From Bordetella genomosp. 7 (GTDB taxonomy: Bacteria > Pseudomonadota > Gammaproteobacteria > Burkholderiales > Burkholderiaceae_B): 64,000 bases of DNA. A program made the position numbers and the translations under genes. Shown piece by piece: positions 35,299-44,431 of this stretch. Positions within the stretch are counted from its first letter, which is position 1. The number at the start of each line of letters is the position of its first letter. The notes below the pieces were generated by a model, which saw nothing but the letters and a program-made list of their open reading frames with translations, was not told where the DNA came from and ran no database searches. The stretch lies in the NCBI RefSeq assembly GCF_002261265.1, contig NZ_NEVK01000006.1:698934-762933 (forward strand), read 5' to 3'.

Positions 35299-36450
35299 TC
35301 AGGCGCGAAAGCGGCCCGGCGAAACAATGGACACGTCGATGTTTTCGGCCTGCAGCGACGGATCTAGCGGCTCGCCCAGGATCAGGTTCGCGGCCAGCAG
35401 CGACGCGCCCGGCGCGGTCTGGATGCCATAGCCGCCCTGCCCGACCAGCCAGAAAAAGCCGCTGACATCCGGGTCCCAGCCCACGGCGAAATCGCCATCG
35501 GGCAGGAACGAACGCAGGCCGGCCCAGGTGTGGCTCGGACGGCGGATGTTCAACGTGGTCGCGGTGCAGATCCGGTCGATGCCGATGGCGACGTCCAGCT
35601 CTTCGGCCACCACGTCGTGCGGCTCCACGGGGTCTGCGTTGGCCGGCGACCCGAGAAACTGCCCCGCATCCGGCTTGAAGTAGAACGACTCGTCCACGCC
35701 CACCACGGCCGGCCACCGATCGGAATCAGCCCACTGGCCGTCGGCCGCGTCGGGCTTGAAGGTGAAGGCGCTGCGGCGCTTGGGCTGCAGGCCCAGCGGC
35801 GCCACGCCGAACACGCCGGCCACCTGTTCGCCCCAAGCGCCCGCGGCATCGACCACGTTGCGCGCGGCGACCGTGGCGCCGTTGGAAAGCCCGACCAGCC
35901 AGGCGTCATCCTGGCGAGCAGCCCGCTGCACCGTGGCGTTGTAGGCGAACTCCACGCCCGCCTGCCTGGCGCCGCGCAAGAACCCCTGCAGCAACGCATG
36001 CACGTCGATGTCCTTGGCGTCGGGCTCCTCGATGGCGCCGATCAATCCTTCGCGCCGCACGCAGGGTACGCGGCCGACGACGTCATCCGCCGTCATGGCC
36101 CGTATCGTGGCGCCGGTGGCCTGCAATTGCGCCATCGTCTCGGCCAGCAGGTCCTGCTGCCCCTCGTGCGCGATATAGACAACGCCACGATCGCCCAGCA
36201 GGGGGTGATCGCTGAAGCCGTCGGGAGGCGATTCGAAAAAGCGGCGGCTGGCGCGCGTCAGCGCGCGGATGGCCGGGGTGCCATAGGTTTCCATGAACAT
36301 GGCGGCCGAACGGCCCGACGAGTGGTAGCCCGCCTGGCTCTCTCTTTCCACCACCATCACGGCTCCGCGATCCCGCAGCCGATAGGCCAGCGAAGCGCCC
36401 GCCATGCCGGCGCCAATGATCAGATAGTCATAAACCTTCGCGACAGCCAT
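35299..36450 (-). CDS. FAD-dependent amino-acid oxidase (DAO family)
   Basis: 383 aa. The N-terminal dinucleotide-binding motif is DYLIIGAGMAGASLAYRLRD (residues 8-27), and ATVAARNVVDAAGAWGEQVA is the second FAD-contact region. The C-terminal FFWLVGQGGYGIQTAPGASLLAA closes the FAD site. The family oxidises primary or secondary amines such as D-amino acids and glycine to imines; it passes electrons to O2 or the respiratory chain. It is the first gene of the minus-strand operon and has AAGGATGATG before ATG 36450. Operon context favours a D-amino acid substrate; sarcosine-type substrates are an alternative. Confidence 0.88.
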   Translation of the reverse strand: MAVAKVYDYLIIGAGMAGASLAYRLRDRGAVMVVERESQAGYHSSGRSAAMFMETYGTPAIRALTRASRRFFESPPDGFSDHPLLGDRGVVYIAHEGQQDLLAETMAQLQATGATIRAMTADDVVGRVPCVRREGLIGAIEEPDAKDIDVHALLQGFLRGARQAGVEFAYNATVQRAARQDDAWLVGLSNGATVAARNVVDAAGAWGEQVAGVFGVAPLGLQPKRRSAFTFKPDAADGQWADSDRWPAVVGVDESFYFKPDAGQFLGSPANADPVEPHDVVAEELDVAIGIDRICTATTLNIRRPSHTWAGLRSFLPDGDFAVGWDPDVSGFFWLVGQGGYGIQTAPGASLLAANLILGEPLDPSLQAENIDVSIVSPGRFRA

Positions 36451-36473
36451 GAAACATCATCCTTTGCGCAGCA

Positions 36474-36505
36474 ATTCTATTTTCGAATATGAGAATTCTC
36501 GAAAA
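36474..36505 (-). promoter_or_regulatory. Inverted repeat and possible -10 box upstream of the D-amino-acid operon
   Basis: TTTTCGA (36480-36486) and TCGAAAA (36499-36505) form a perfect 7-bp inverted repeat with a 12-base centre that includes most of the palindrome GAGAATTCTC (36491-36500). On the minus strand TAGAAT (36479-36474) follows and could be a -10 box; no good -35 is present, suggesting an activator. The start codon is 24 bases downstream. The XRE-cupin protein at the operon end is a candidate binder. Confidence 0.4.
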
Positions 36506-36557
36506 AGGGAATAGTCGTCGCAACGCCGCGAATGGTCAAGATTGTTTTACTGAGGGT

Positions 36558-37250
36558 TTACCCGCGCGTGCCGCGCTGTCTGTGCGCGCCCGGCCTTCCG
36601 TTCAGGGCCAGCGCGGCGCCTTCCACGCACGCCACCAGGCCTTCGCCGGCCGCCGCTTCCACCACGACCCCCCCGGTGAACGCCGAGAACGCGGGCAGCA
36701 CTGTCATGCCCGGCCGCAGCCAGAAGGCGGGCCAGCGGCGCGGCACGCCGGGCACCCTGGCCTGGGGATGCAAGTGGCCCGCGATCACATGGCGTCCGGC
36801 GGCGTCCGGCGCCGGCAGATGGCGAAACAGAAATGGCCCGTCGACGTGTTCATGTCCCAACTGATATACGCGCATCGCGGCCTGCGCCAGCGCGCGGTCG
36901 TGATTGCCGGTCAGCGCGGCGACCTCCAGGGCCGCATAGCGCTGCCGCCAGTGCAGCCAGGCGTCGCGCCATGCGGCCTGGCCCGCCGGCCCGTGCAACA
37001 CATCGCCCACGATCCACAGCGCGCGGGCATCCGTCAGCGCAATCAGGTCGTCCAGGCGGCGCAGGTCGTCATGGGTGGCGCCGCGCGGCACGGCAATGCC
37101 CGCCTGCCTGAATACGTGGCTCTTGCCCAGATGCAGGTCGGCAATGACCAGCCGCTGCCGGGCAGGCCAGAACAAGGCACGCTCGCCCAGCAGCAGCATC
37201 GTTTCCCCCGCCAGCTCCAGCCGCAAGGCGTCATCCCACGACAGCGGCAT
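36558..37250 (-). CDS. pdeM: Ligase-associated DNA damage response endonuclease PdeM
   Basis: 230 aa calcineurin-like metallophosphoesterase. The metal-binding motifs are in order: IADLHLGKS (DxH, near residue 37), WIVGDVLHG (GDxxH), LTGNHDR (GNHD) and VIAGHLHPQ (GHxH). In the established four-gene module it acts with a ligase-associated exonuclease, an ATP-dependent ligase and an Lhr-type helicase. Its start overlaps the helicase gene by 20 bases, and it is the last gene of that minus-strand run. The start ATG 37250 gives the usual N-terminus (ETMLLLGERALFWP). Confidence 0.92.
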   Translation of the reverse strand: MPLSWDDALRLELAGETMLLLGERALFWPARQRLVIADLHLGKSHVFRQAGIAVPRGATHDDLRRLDDLIALTDARALWIVGDVLHGPAGQAAWRDAWLHWRQRYAALEVAALTGNHDRALAQAAMRVYQLGHEHVDGPFLFRHLPAPDAAGRHVIAGHLHPQARVPGVPRRWPAFWLRPGMTVLPAFSAFTGGVVVEAAAGEGLVACVEGAALALNGRPGAHRQRGTRG

Positions 37251-39693
37251 AGCGCTTCTCCAGTTGCGCGGCGGCGCGCTTGACGCGCGCCTGCCAGGTT
37301 TCGGTGCTGAGCTGGCCGCGCAGGCTTTCGGTCCAGAGCGGAAAGGACAGCGGCGTCAATGCGCGGGGCTTGCACAGCGCCAAAGTCCGTGCGGCGCAAT
37401 CGTGCAGGGCCGCCTTCAGCCGGGGCGCTTCCAGCTGCAGCTCGAAAACCTCGCGCTCGGCTTGCGCCAGCAACAGGTGGTCCGGGTCGTAGCGCCGCAG
37501 CACGTCGTACAACAACCCGCTGGACGCCTGTACCTGGCGCAACGATCGCGCGGCGCGCCCCGGCAGGGATGGGGTCAGTAGCCCCGCGACGCGGGCAATC
37601 TCGCGGAACTGCCGGCGCGCCAGTTCGCCCAGGTTGACGCCGTCGCGCAGATCGGCCTCCATGTTTTGGGGGCCAAGCAGCTGCCTCAGCAGAGCGTCGT
37701 CCAGAGCGGCGGGCTCGGCCAGAGTCAACATCAGGCCGTAGTCGTTTACGGTGTACGAAATGGTGTTGGGCTGCAGCCTGCCCCATCTCAACGCCATCAT
37801 GGCGGCGAGCCCTTCGTGCACGGCGCGCCCCGCGAACGGATAGACGAACACATGCATGCCGCGCCGCGTGGCGATTTGTTCGGCCACCAGGCGTCCCGGC
37901 GCCGGCAGCGCGCTGGCACTGCGCTGAATGCGCAGCAGCGGCTCTGCGGCGCGCATTTCGCGATGCGGACCCGGGTCGGCATACAGCGCTTCGACCTGCT
38001 GCGCCAACTGCGTAGACAACGGCATGCGCCCGCCCAGCCAGGTGGCCACCGGCCCGTTGCCGCCACGCGCCTTGCGCACGTAAGCCGTCATGCCTTCCAG
38101 CCGCGCCAGCTGCAGGGTGCGGCCGGCGAACTGGAAGTGGTCGCCCGGCCGCAGCCGCGCAAGAAACGACTCTTCTACCGAACCCAGCGCGCCGCCGCGC
38201 AGATACTTGACCGCCACCGCGCCATCAGACGTAATCGTGCCTATGGACAGGCGATGCCGAAAACCAATGCGCCTGTCGTGCACGCGGTATCGGCCATCGT
38301 CATCGCGTTCCACACGGCGAAACTCCGGGTAATTGCCCAGCGCCCGGCCGCCCTGCACGATGAAATCCAATACGGCCTGCCAGGTCGCGCGGTCCAGCGC
38401 GGCGTAGGCATGCGTGCCGGCCACTTCGCGATACAGCTCATCCGCATCGAAACCGCCGCCCAGGGCCAGGGTGACGGCGTGCTGGGCCAGCACGTCCAGG
38501 CTGCCGCGTGGCGGCGGGCGGGATTCAATGCGCCCGCCTTCAATCGCCTGGCGCGCAGCCGCATATTCCACCAGTTCCAGCGCCTGCGCCGGGACGCAGA
38601 TGACGTGGCCGGATTCGCCCGGGCGGTGGCGCGCGCGGCCGGCCCGCTGCAACAGGCGGGCGACCCCCTTGGGGCTGCCTATCTGCATGACCTGGTCCAC
38701 CGCCGGAAAATCCACCCCCAGGTCCAGGCTCGATGTGGCCACCACGCACCGCACCGTGCCCGCGCGCAGCCCCTGCTCCGCTGCGGCGCGCAGCCGCGGG
38801 TCCAGCGATCCGTGATGCAGCGCCAGCGTGGCCGGGTCTTCGGGCCATATCGATTCCAGCGCGCGATGCCACAATTCGGCTTGCGCACGGGTATTGGTGA
38901 ACAGCAACGTCGCGCGCACCCGGAACAGCCGCTTGTACACATGAACCAACTGCGACAGGCCCAGGTGGCCCGCCCAGGGCAAGGCGCGGCCGCTTTCGGG
39001 CAGCAAGGTCGATATGCGGATCCGTCGCGGCCGCGCGCCGGCCACCAGTGCACTGTGCGGCAGATGCGGCAGCAGCACCGCCCGCGCTTCATCCAGATTG
39101 CCCAGGGTGGCCGACAGCCCCCAGATGCGCGCCTGCGGCGACAGGCGGCGCAGCCGCGCCAGGCACAGCTGCAGCAGCACGCCGCGCTTGTTGCCCAACA
39201 GTTCGTGCCATTCGTCCACCACCACGCATTGCAGGCGGGCAAAGCCAGGGGCGGTATCCGCATACGACAACAGCAGCGCAAGAGACTCCGGCGTGATGAC
39301 CAGCACATCGGCCTTGCCTTGGCGTGCCAGCCGCTTGTCGCGCGCCGAGGCATCGCCGGTGCGCAAGGCCACCGTCCAGCCCAGGCCCAGTTGCCCGGCG
39401 ACTTCCCCCAGTGCGCGCGCCGTGTCCACCGCCAGCGCACGCAGCGGCGTCACCCACAGTATCCGGGGACCGGCCTGCCTGGCGGACTGCGGACCACCAT
39501 CTTGCAAGCCCTGCAGCAGGGGGCCTCCAAAAGCGGCCAATGTCTTGCCGCTGCCGGTAGGGGTATGCAGCAGGCCCGATTCGCCCGCCAGGTAGCGGCG
39601 CCACGTTTCGCGCTGGAACGGCGCCGGCTTCCAGCCTCGCGCCTTGAGCCAGGCCGCCAGGGGCGCGTCCCAGCCGCGCGGCCCGCCGCTCAT
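37231..39693 (-). CDS. lhr: Ligase-associated DEXH-box helicase (Lhr core type)
   Basis: 820 aa superfamily 2 helicase. RecA domain 1: Q-motif region FQRETWRRYL, Walker A LLHTPTGSGKTLAAF (near residue 42), DEVH-type box VVDEWHELLGNKRG and SATLGNLDEA. RecA domain 2: LLFTNTRAQAEL, HHGSLDPRLR, ATSSLDLGVDFPAVDQV and QRAGRARHRPGE. A winged helix and the Lhr-specific C-terminal region follow. ATG 39693 overlaps the ligase stop by 4 bases. Length and neighbours match the ligase-associated Lhr subgroup. It should unwind DNA or RNA-DNA hybrids during repair of damaged ends. Confidence 0.94.
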   Translation of the reverse strand: MSGGPRGWDAPLAAWLKARGWKPAPFQRETWRRYLAGESGLLHTPTGSGKTLAAFGGPLLQGLQDGGPQSARQAGPRILWVTPLRALAVDTARALGEVAGQLGLGWTVALRTGDASARDKRLARQGKADVLVITPESLALLLSYADTAPGFARLQCVVVDEWHELLGNKRGVLLQLCLARLRRLSPQARIWGLSATLGNLDEARAVLLPHLPHSALVAGARPRRIRISTLLPESGRALPWAGHLGLSQLVHVYKRLFRVRATLLFTNTRAQAELWHRALESIWPEDPATLALHHGSLDPRLRAAAEQGLRAGTVRCVVATSSLDLGVDFPAVDQVMQIGSPKGVARLLQRAGRARHRPGESGHVICVPAQALELVEYAAARQAIEGGRIESRPPPRGSLDVLAQHAVTLALGGGFDADELYREVAGTHAYAALDRATWQAVLDFIVQGGRALGNYPEFRRVERDDDGRYRVHDRRIGFRHRLSIGTITSDGAVAVKYLRGGALGSVEESFLARLRPGDHFQFAGRTLQLARLEGMTAYVRKARGGNGPVATWLGGRMPLSTQLAQQVEALYADPGPHREMRAAEPLLRIQRSASALPAPGRLVAEQIATRRGMHVFVYPFAGRAVHEGLAAMMALRWGRLQPNTISYTVNDYGLMLTLAEPAALDDALLRQLLGPQNMEADLRDGVNLGELARRQFREIARVAGLLTPSLPGRAARSLRQVQASSGLLYDVLRRYDPDHLLLAQAEREVFELQLEAPRLKAALHDCAARTLALCKPRALTPLSFPLWTESLRGQLSTETWQARVKRAAAQLEKRYAAVVG

Positions 39694-41294
39694 CTGGCCA
39701 GCGCCCGCAAGGTTTCCAACTGGTCCGCCTGCTCGGCCGGCTTATCGCGCCGCCACCGCAGGATGCGCGGAAACCGCAAGGCCACGCCCGACTTGTGGCG
39801 CCGGGACACCGCCACCCCTTCGAATCCCAGCTCGAACACCTGTACCGGCTCGACCGAACGCACCGGCCCGAAGCGCTCGACAGTATGGGCGCGCAGCCAG
39901 CGGTCCAGTTCCAGTATTTCTTTATCGTCCAGGCCAGAATAGGCCTTGGCCACGGGCGTGAGCGCGCCGTCCTGCCACAGGCCGAAGGTGTAGTCGGTGT
40001 ACAGCGTGCTGCGCCGTCCGTGGCCGGCCTGGGCATACATCAGCACGGCGTCGATGGTCAGCGGGTCCACCTTCCATTTCCACCAGTCGCCGCGCCTGCG
40101 GCCGCTCTGGTACGGCGAGTCGGCGCGCTTGAGCATGAAGCCCTCCACCCCCCGCTGGCGGGATTCCTCGCGCAGGTTGGCGGCCGTCTGCCAATCCGGC
40201 GCCTGCACCAACGGCGACAGGCACAGGCGCGGGTCCGGATGGCGCTGCAGCAGGGCCTGCAGGCGGCGCCGGCGTTCAACCATGGGCAGATCGCGCAGGT
40301 CGGCTCCGTCCAGTTCCAGCAGGTCGTACGCCAGCATGCGCACCGGCGCCTCGGCCAGCCAGCGCGGGCCGGGCTTGAGCCGCTGGATGCGCGTCTGCAG
40401 GGCAGCGAACGGCATGGGCAAGTCATCGCCCTCTTGCCACGCCAGCAATTCGCCGTCCAGCACGCAATCGATGTCCAGGGCCTGCGCCGCGGCCTCGACT
40501 TCAGGGAAACGCCCGTCCAGGCGCTCTTCGCCGCGCGACCACAGCGCCACCTCGCCGTGACGCCGGATCAGTTGCACGCGTATGCCGTCCCATTTCCATT
40601 CGACCAGCCAGTCGGCGACCGGGCCCAGGCCGGCCGGGTCGCCTTCCAGCGGCGACGCAAGAAAAAACGGATAAGGCTGCTGCCGGTCGCCCGGCAGTTC
40701 TTCCGCGCAGAGCAGATCGCGCAAGAACGCCGGGCTGGGCGTCCAGGCGCCGAGCATACGCTGGGCGATACGCGCGATGGGCACACCCGACAGCTCGGCC
40801 AGCGCCTGCTGCACCATGCGCTGCGACACCCCCACGCGCAACGCGCCCGTCAGCAGCTTGTTGAACACCAGCCGCTCGTCAAAGGGCAGCCCCTGCCATG
40901 CATCCATGACGACCGCGCGGCGCCGGGACTCGTCCTGGTTGGCCACAGGCAGCAGCACCTCTTCTATCCAGTCCGCCAGGCCACGTTCTGGCGCGGGCCG
41001 GGCGGGATCGGGCATCAGCAATGCCAGCGTCTCGGCCAGGTCGCCGACCTGGGCGTAGCTGGCATCGACCAGCCAGGCGGGTGTATCGGACACGTCGGCC
41101 ACCCATGCGCGCAGCTCGCCCGTGCGCGCAATCGTGCGGCGCGCGCTGCTGATCTTGCCGCCGGCCAGCAGATACAGCGCCCATGCGGCGTCGCGAGGAG
41201 GCGCATCGCGAAAGTACGCCACCAATGCCGCGCGCCGGTCCAGAACCGCGGTGCTTCGGTCGAGTTCCTGGAATAAGGCCGCGAATCGCTTCAT
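39690..41294 (-). CDS. ATP-dependent DNA ligase
   Basis: 534 aa. The N-terminal DNA-binding domain (about 1-205) is followed by the adenylation domain, with the AMP-accepting lysine K234 in VEWKWDGIRV (motif I), RGEERLDGRFPE (III), DCVLDGELLAW (IIIa region) and EGFMLKRADSPY (IV). KWKVDPLTIDAVLMYAQAGHG (V) leads into the OB domain, which ends RFPRILRWRRDKPAEQADQL. Bacteria with this enzyme also carry the essential NAD-dependent LigA; this ligase belongs to the accessory damage-response module. It starts 21 bases after the exonuclease stop and overlaps the helicase gene by 4 bases. Confidence 0.94.
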   Translation of the reverse strand: MKRFAALFQELDRSTAVLDRRAALVAYFRDAPPRDAAWALYLLAGGKISSARRTIARTGELRAWVADVSDTPAWLVDASYAQVGDLAETLALLMPDPARPAPERGLADWIEEVLLPVANQDESRRRAVVMDAWQGLPFDERLVFNKLLTGALRVGVSQRMVQQALAELSGVPIARIAQRMLGAWTPSPAFLRDLLCAEELPGDRQQPYPFFLASPLEGDPAGLGPVADWLVEWKWDGIRVQLIRRHGEVALWSRGEERLDGRFPEVEAAAQALDIDCVLDGELLAWQEGDDLPMPFAALQTRIQRLKPGPRWLAEAPVRMLAYDLLELDGADLRDLPMVERRRRLQALLQRHPDPRLCLSPLVQAPDWQTAANLREESRQRGVEGFMLKRADSPYQSGRRRGDWWKWKVDPLTIDAVLMYAQAGHGRRSTLYTDYTFGLWQDGALTPVAKAYSGLDDKEILELDRWLRAHTVERFGPVRSVEPVQVFELGFEGVAVSRRHKSGVALRFPRILRWRRDKPAEQADQLETLRALAR

Positions 41295-41315
41295 GCCGGA
41301 ATCCGCCCGCGTGGA

Positions 41316-42326
41316 CTAATCATCTTCGCCATACTGCGTGGCCAGGGTTTCACTGGCGATGCCCGCTGCACGCAGCGTGCGCACAAGCGCCTCGGTATCG
41401 CCGTGCGTGGCGATGACGCGCCGCGCGCCGGTCTGGCGTATGGTCTGCAGCAGCGCGGGCCAGTCGGCGTGGTCTGACACGACAAAGCCTCGGTCCATGT
41501 TGCGGCGGCGCCGGTTCCCGCGCAACCGCATCCATCCCGATGCGTAGCCGTGCTGCGCCTTGCGAAATCGGCGCAGCCACGCGCTGCCCGCGGCCGAGGG
41601 CGGCGCCAGCACCAGCTCGCCGGCGAACCGGCTGCCCGCAGCTGCGCCGCGCGCGGGGCTGTCGCTGTCTATCACCGGCAGGGTGTCGGCCATTTCTATC
41701 CCCGCGCGCCTGTAGACATCGACACCCGCCGCGATCGCGCCGTGCAGAAACACCGGACGATCCAGCCAAGGTTTCAGTTCGGCCAGCAGCCGCTGGGCCT
41801 TGCCCAGGGCATAGCAGTACAGCACGGCCGTCTCGCCACGCGCCGCGCAATGATCTCGCCATTGCACGATGTCGCGCGCCACATCGGCCGCCTCGGGCCA
41901 GCGATATATGGGAAGGCCGAAAGTGGACTCGGTGATGAACGTGTCGCAGGGCACGACCTCGAAGGGCCGGCACGTCGGATCGTGCTGACGCTTGTAGTCG
42001 CCGGACACCACCCAGACCTCGCCTTCGGCCTCGATGCGAACCTGAGCCGACCCCAGAACGTGGCCGGCCGGATGCAGCGACACGCGCGCGCTTCCCAATT
42101 CGAACGGCTCGCCATACGCATGCACCCGGTAGGCCTGCTCGCCCAGCCGCCATTGCAGGATGGGCAGGCCGTCGGCCGTCGTGTGGTAGCAGCCCATGCC
42201 CACGCGGGCATGATCGCCATGGCCATGCGTCAGCACCGCCGTGGCCACCGGCCGCCAGGGATCGATATAAAACTGCCCGGCCGGGCAGTACAAGCCCTCC
42301 GGACGCAGCTGCACGATGTCGGTCAT
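41316..42326 (-). CDS. Ligase-associated DNA damage response exonuclease (beta-CASP/MBL)
   Basis: 336 aa metallo-beta-lactamase/beta-CASP nuclease. Metal motifs: LTHGHGDHAR (HxHxDH, near residue 34), HPAGHVLGSAQV, VSGDYKRQHD and the C-terminal VVSDHADWPAL. It starts MTDIVQLRPEGLYCPAGQFYIDP, the usual start of this subfamily. ATG 42326 has GGAG eight bases upstream and overlaps the stop of the GAF/PucR regulator gene by 4 bases; a much longer upstream frame is not real. It is the first of the four repair genes and probably trims DNA ends for the ligase. Confidence 0.93.
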   Translation of the reverse strand: MTDIVQLRPEGLYCPAGQFYIDPWRPVATAVLTHGHGDHARVGMGCYHTTADGLPILQWRLGEQAYRVHAYGEPFELGSARVSLHPAGHVLGSAQVRIEAEGEVWVVSGDYKRQHDPTCRPFEVVPCDTFITESTFGLPIYRWPEAADVARDIVQWRDHCAARGETAVLYCYALGKAQRLLAELKPWLDRPVFLHGAIAAGVDVYRRAGIEMADTLPVIDSDSPARGAAAGSRFAGELVLAPPSAAGSAWLRRFRKAQHGYASGWMRLRGNRRRRNMDRGFVVSDHADWPALLQTIRQTGARRVIATHGDTEALVRTLRAAGIASETLATQYGEDD

Positions 42327-44356
42327 GTCGGTCTCCGCGCGGCGTTGGGCGGCGACTGCCCCCCTACACCCAGGCTCCAAAGGCGCAGCGCCATGTGGAT
42401 CTCCAGGGCCCGGCCGGTGTCGGCCACATTGCCGATCAGATCTTCGGCGCTGGCCAGCCGCTGCCGCATGGTGTTCACATGGATACCCAGGCGCGCGGCG
42501 GTAACCGTCGCGTTCTGATTGTGATCGAAGTACGCCAGCAGCGTAGACGCAAGTTCCGTGCCGCGCCGCCGGTCGTATTCCAGCAGGGCGCCGATGGAGG
42601 CCTCCAGAAAAACGCCCACGCTGGCACTGTCCTGCGTTTCGAACAGCACCGAGTACAGCGCCATTTCGTTCTGGCCCGCAATGCGGCCATTCATTCCGAG
42701 GCGCCCCACGACCGACAGTGCGCGCCGGAGCGAGGTATAGAGCGACGGCATCTCTGCCGTGCTGTGCAGTGGACGCGAGATCACGCCCCGATAGGCGCTG
42801 CCCAGTTCCCGTCGCGCAAATGCGTTGAACGAGTCCCTCAAGTGTGCCGCGTGGTCGGCGCCGCACACGAAGGCCACCACGCCGTCCACGGCGTCGAGCA
42901 CCAGTCCCGGCCATGCGTACGCGGCGCGCACGCGGCGCGCCACATAAGCAGGATCGTTCTCGGCAGCCTCGACCAGCATCAGCACCATAGGGCCATCGAC
43001 ATCCAGCCCGTGGCGCTCGGCGCGGTCACGCGTCAGGGCCGGCTCGCCCTGGCGCGGCGACAGAATCGATTGCAGCAACGCGGACACATCGCGGCTCTTG
43101 CTGGCTTCCTGGCGCTCCTGGGACAGCAGCACAATGCCCACCACACTGGAACTTCGCTCGAAGGTGCGTATCGAGATGTCGCGCAGCGGCTCACGCCGGA
43201 ACAGCAGCACCGATCCCAGCATGCCGCCGCCGCCCATCACCGCGATGGCCCGGCAGTATTCCCCCTGGCTCTCATAGGCCGGCGTAGAGCGGCCCGCCCT
43301 CCGGCTTTCGTTGAGCGCTTGCGTCAGCGCCGCGCTGTGCGGACCATAGGGTTCGTATGCCATCGCGGCCTCGCCCGCGCAGCCGGGCGCCTGCGCTCGT
43401 GCCAGTACATGGTGGCCTTCGTCCAGCACCAGGATGTCAGCTTGCAGCAATTGCGCAATGGCGTGGCATAACTCGCCCAGCGATGCCCCCTTGGCCAGCA
43501 GCAACGTCAGCCGCTCATGCGCCTCGACGGCGCTTTGCACGTCGCGTGCATGCTGTTCGAGTTCAGCGCGCGCGCGGTCGGCCTTGTCCAGCGCCGATTG
43601 GGCATCGGCGAATGCCTTGGCGTTGTTGATCGCCACTGCGGCGTGCGTAGCCAGCGTGCACAGAATGGATATGTTCAGCGCGGTGTGCGTACGGTGATAG
43701 CGATCCGCAACAAACAACAGCCCGATGACGTTGTCTTCCCAGATCAGTGGCGCGCCCACCAGCGCGGACACGCCTTCATTGCGAAAAATATCATCCAGCT
43801 CGGCATCGTGGATAAACCGATTGTCGTGCAGGTAATCGGCGGTAGAGAACGGCAGGCGTGTCGTCATCACGATGCCCGCGACACCGCGCTCGCGCTGCGC
43901 CGTCATGCGCCCCGTGCGTTCTCCGATGGCCCCTTCGGACACCACCACTTTGAATTCGCGCTCTTGCGCATCGTAGATCGTCAACCAGCACAAATGCGCG
44001 CGCAGTAGGTCGCGGGCGCGGGTCACGATGGCCTTGAGCAGTTCCGGCACGTCGAGCCGGCTGGCCAAGTCTTGCGCCGACTTGATCACGGCCATCATCC
44101 CGCGCTCGCGCTGTTCGTGCTGTTCCAGGCGGCCGCGCACCGCCAGCGCCATGCGCCCCAGCTCGACCAGCCCGGTCTTGTGCGGCAGTTCGTCCGGCAG
44201 CGCATCCAGCAAGGTCAGCCGGGCGGTGAACTCGTCCGCGGGCGCATCGCGATGCAGCAGCGCGACAAGCTCGGCGGCCACGGCATGCAAGCCCGGCGCT
44301 GGCGCACCGGACGCGGAACCGGCGCGCGCGCCGCGTGCGGAAGATGTCTTGGGCAT
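42323..44356 (-). CDS. GAF-domain, PucR-type helix-turn-helix regulator
   Basis: 677 aa. A GAF sensor domain (about residues 85-255) includes ERGVAGIVMTTRLPFSTADYL and GAPLIWEDNVIGLLFVADRYHRTH. A short coiled coil follows (ADAQSALDKADRARAELEQHARDVQ), then a second sensory/linker region. The C-terminal PucR HTH has LLAYFDHNQNATVTAARLGIHVNTMRQRLASAEDLIG. Such regulators sense small catabolites. ATG 44356 is favoured because the residues before it are Arg-rich and look non-domain; ATG 44413 is possible. It is divergent from the SDR/Liv operon, which it probably controls, yet its stop overlaps the repair exonuclease start. Confidence 0.87.
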   Translation of the reverse strand: MPKTSSARGARAGSASGAPAPGLHAVAAELVALLHRDAPADEFTARLTLLDALPDELPHKTGLVELGRMALAVRGRLEQHEQRERGMMAVIKSAQDLASRLDVPELLKAIVTRARDLLRAHLCWLTIYDAQEREFKVVVSEGAIGERTGRMTAQRERGVAGIVMTTRLPFSTADYLHDNRFIHDAELDDIFRNEGVSALVGAPLIWEDNVIGLLFVADRYHRTHTALNISILCTLATHAAVAINNAKAFADAQSALDKADRARAELEQHARDVQSAVEAHERLTLLLAKGASLGELCHAIAQLLQADILVLDEGHHVLARAQAPGCAGEAAMAYEPYGPHSAALTQALNESRRAGRSTPAYESQGEYCRAIAVMGGGGMLGSVLLFRREPLRDISIRTFERSSSVVGIVLLSQERQEASKSRDVSALLQSILSPRQGEPALTRDRAERHGLDVDGPMVLMLVEAAENDPAYVARRVRAAYAWPGLVLDAVDGVVAFVCGADHAAHLRDSFNAFARRELGSAYRGVISRPLHSTAEMPSLYTSLRRALSVVGRLGMNGRIAGQNEMALYSVLFETQDSASVGVFLEASIGALLEYDRRRGTELASTLLAYFDHNQNATVTAARLGIHVNTMRQRLASAEDLIGNVADTGRALEIHMALRLWSLGVGGQSPPNAARRPT

Positions 44357-44431
44357 AGGCAGATCCAGAAAACGCTGGCGGCTCCGGCGAGCCCGCATGC
44401 ATGGGAACATCATATCAACGCCCCCTTTCCT

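Noticed and set aside
37666..39942. A 758-codon plus-strand frame opposite the Lhr helicase
   Set aside because: Shadow of the helicase codon pattern; composition is low-complexity His/Gln/Arg, no ribosome site, no homologous motif.
42327..42914. Longer N-terminus for the repair exonuclease
   Set aside because: The extra frame lies inside the GAF/PucR gene, has Arg/Gly-rich non-domain sequence, and the ATG at 42326 has a well-placed ribosome site and the family N-terminus.
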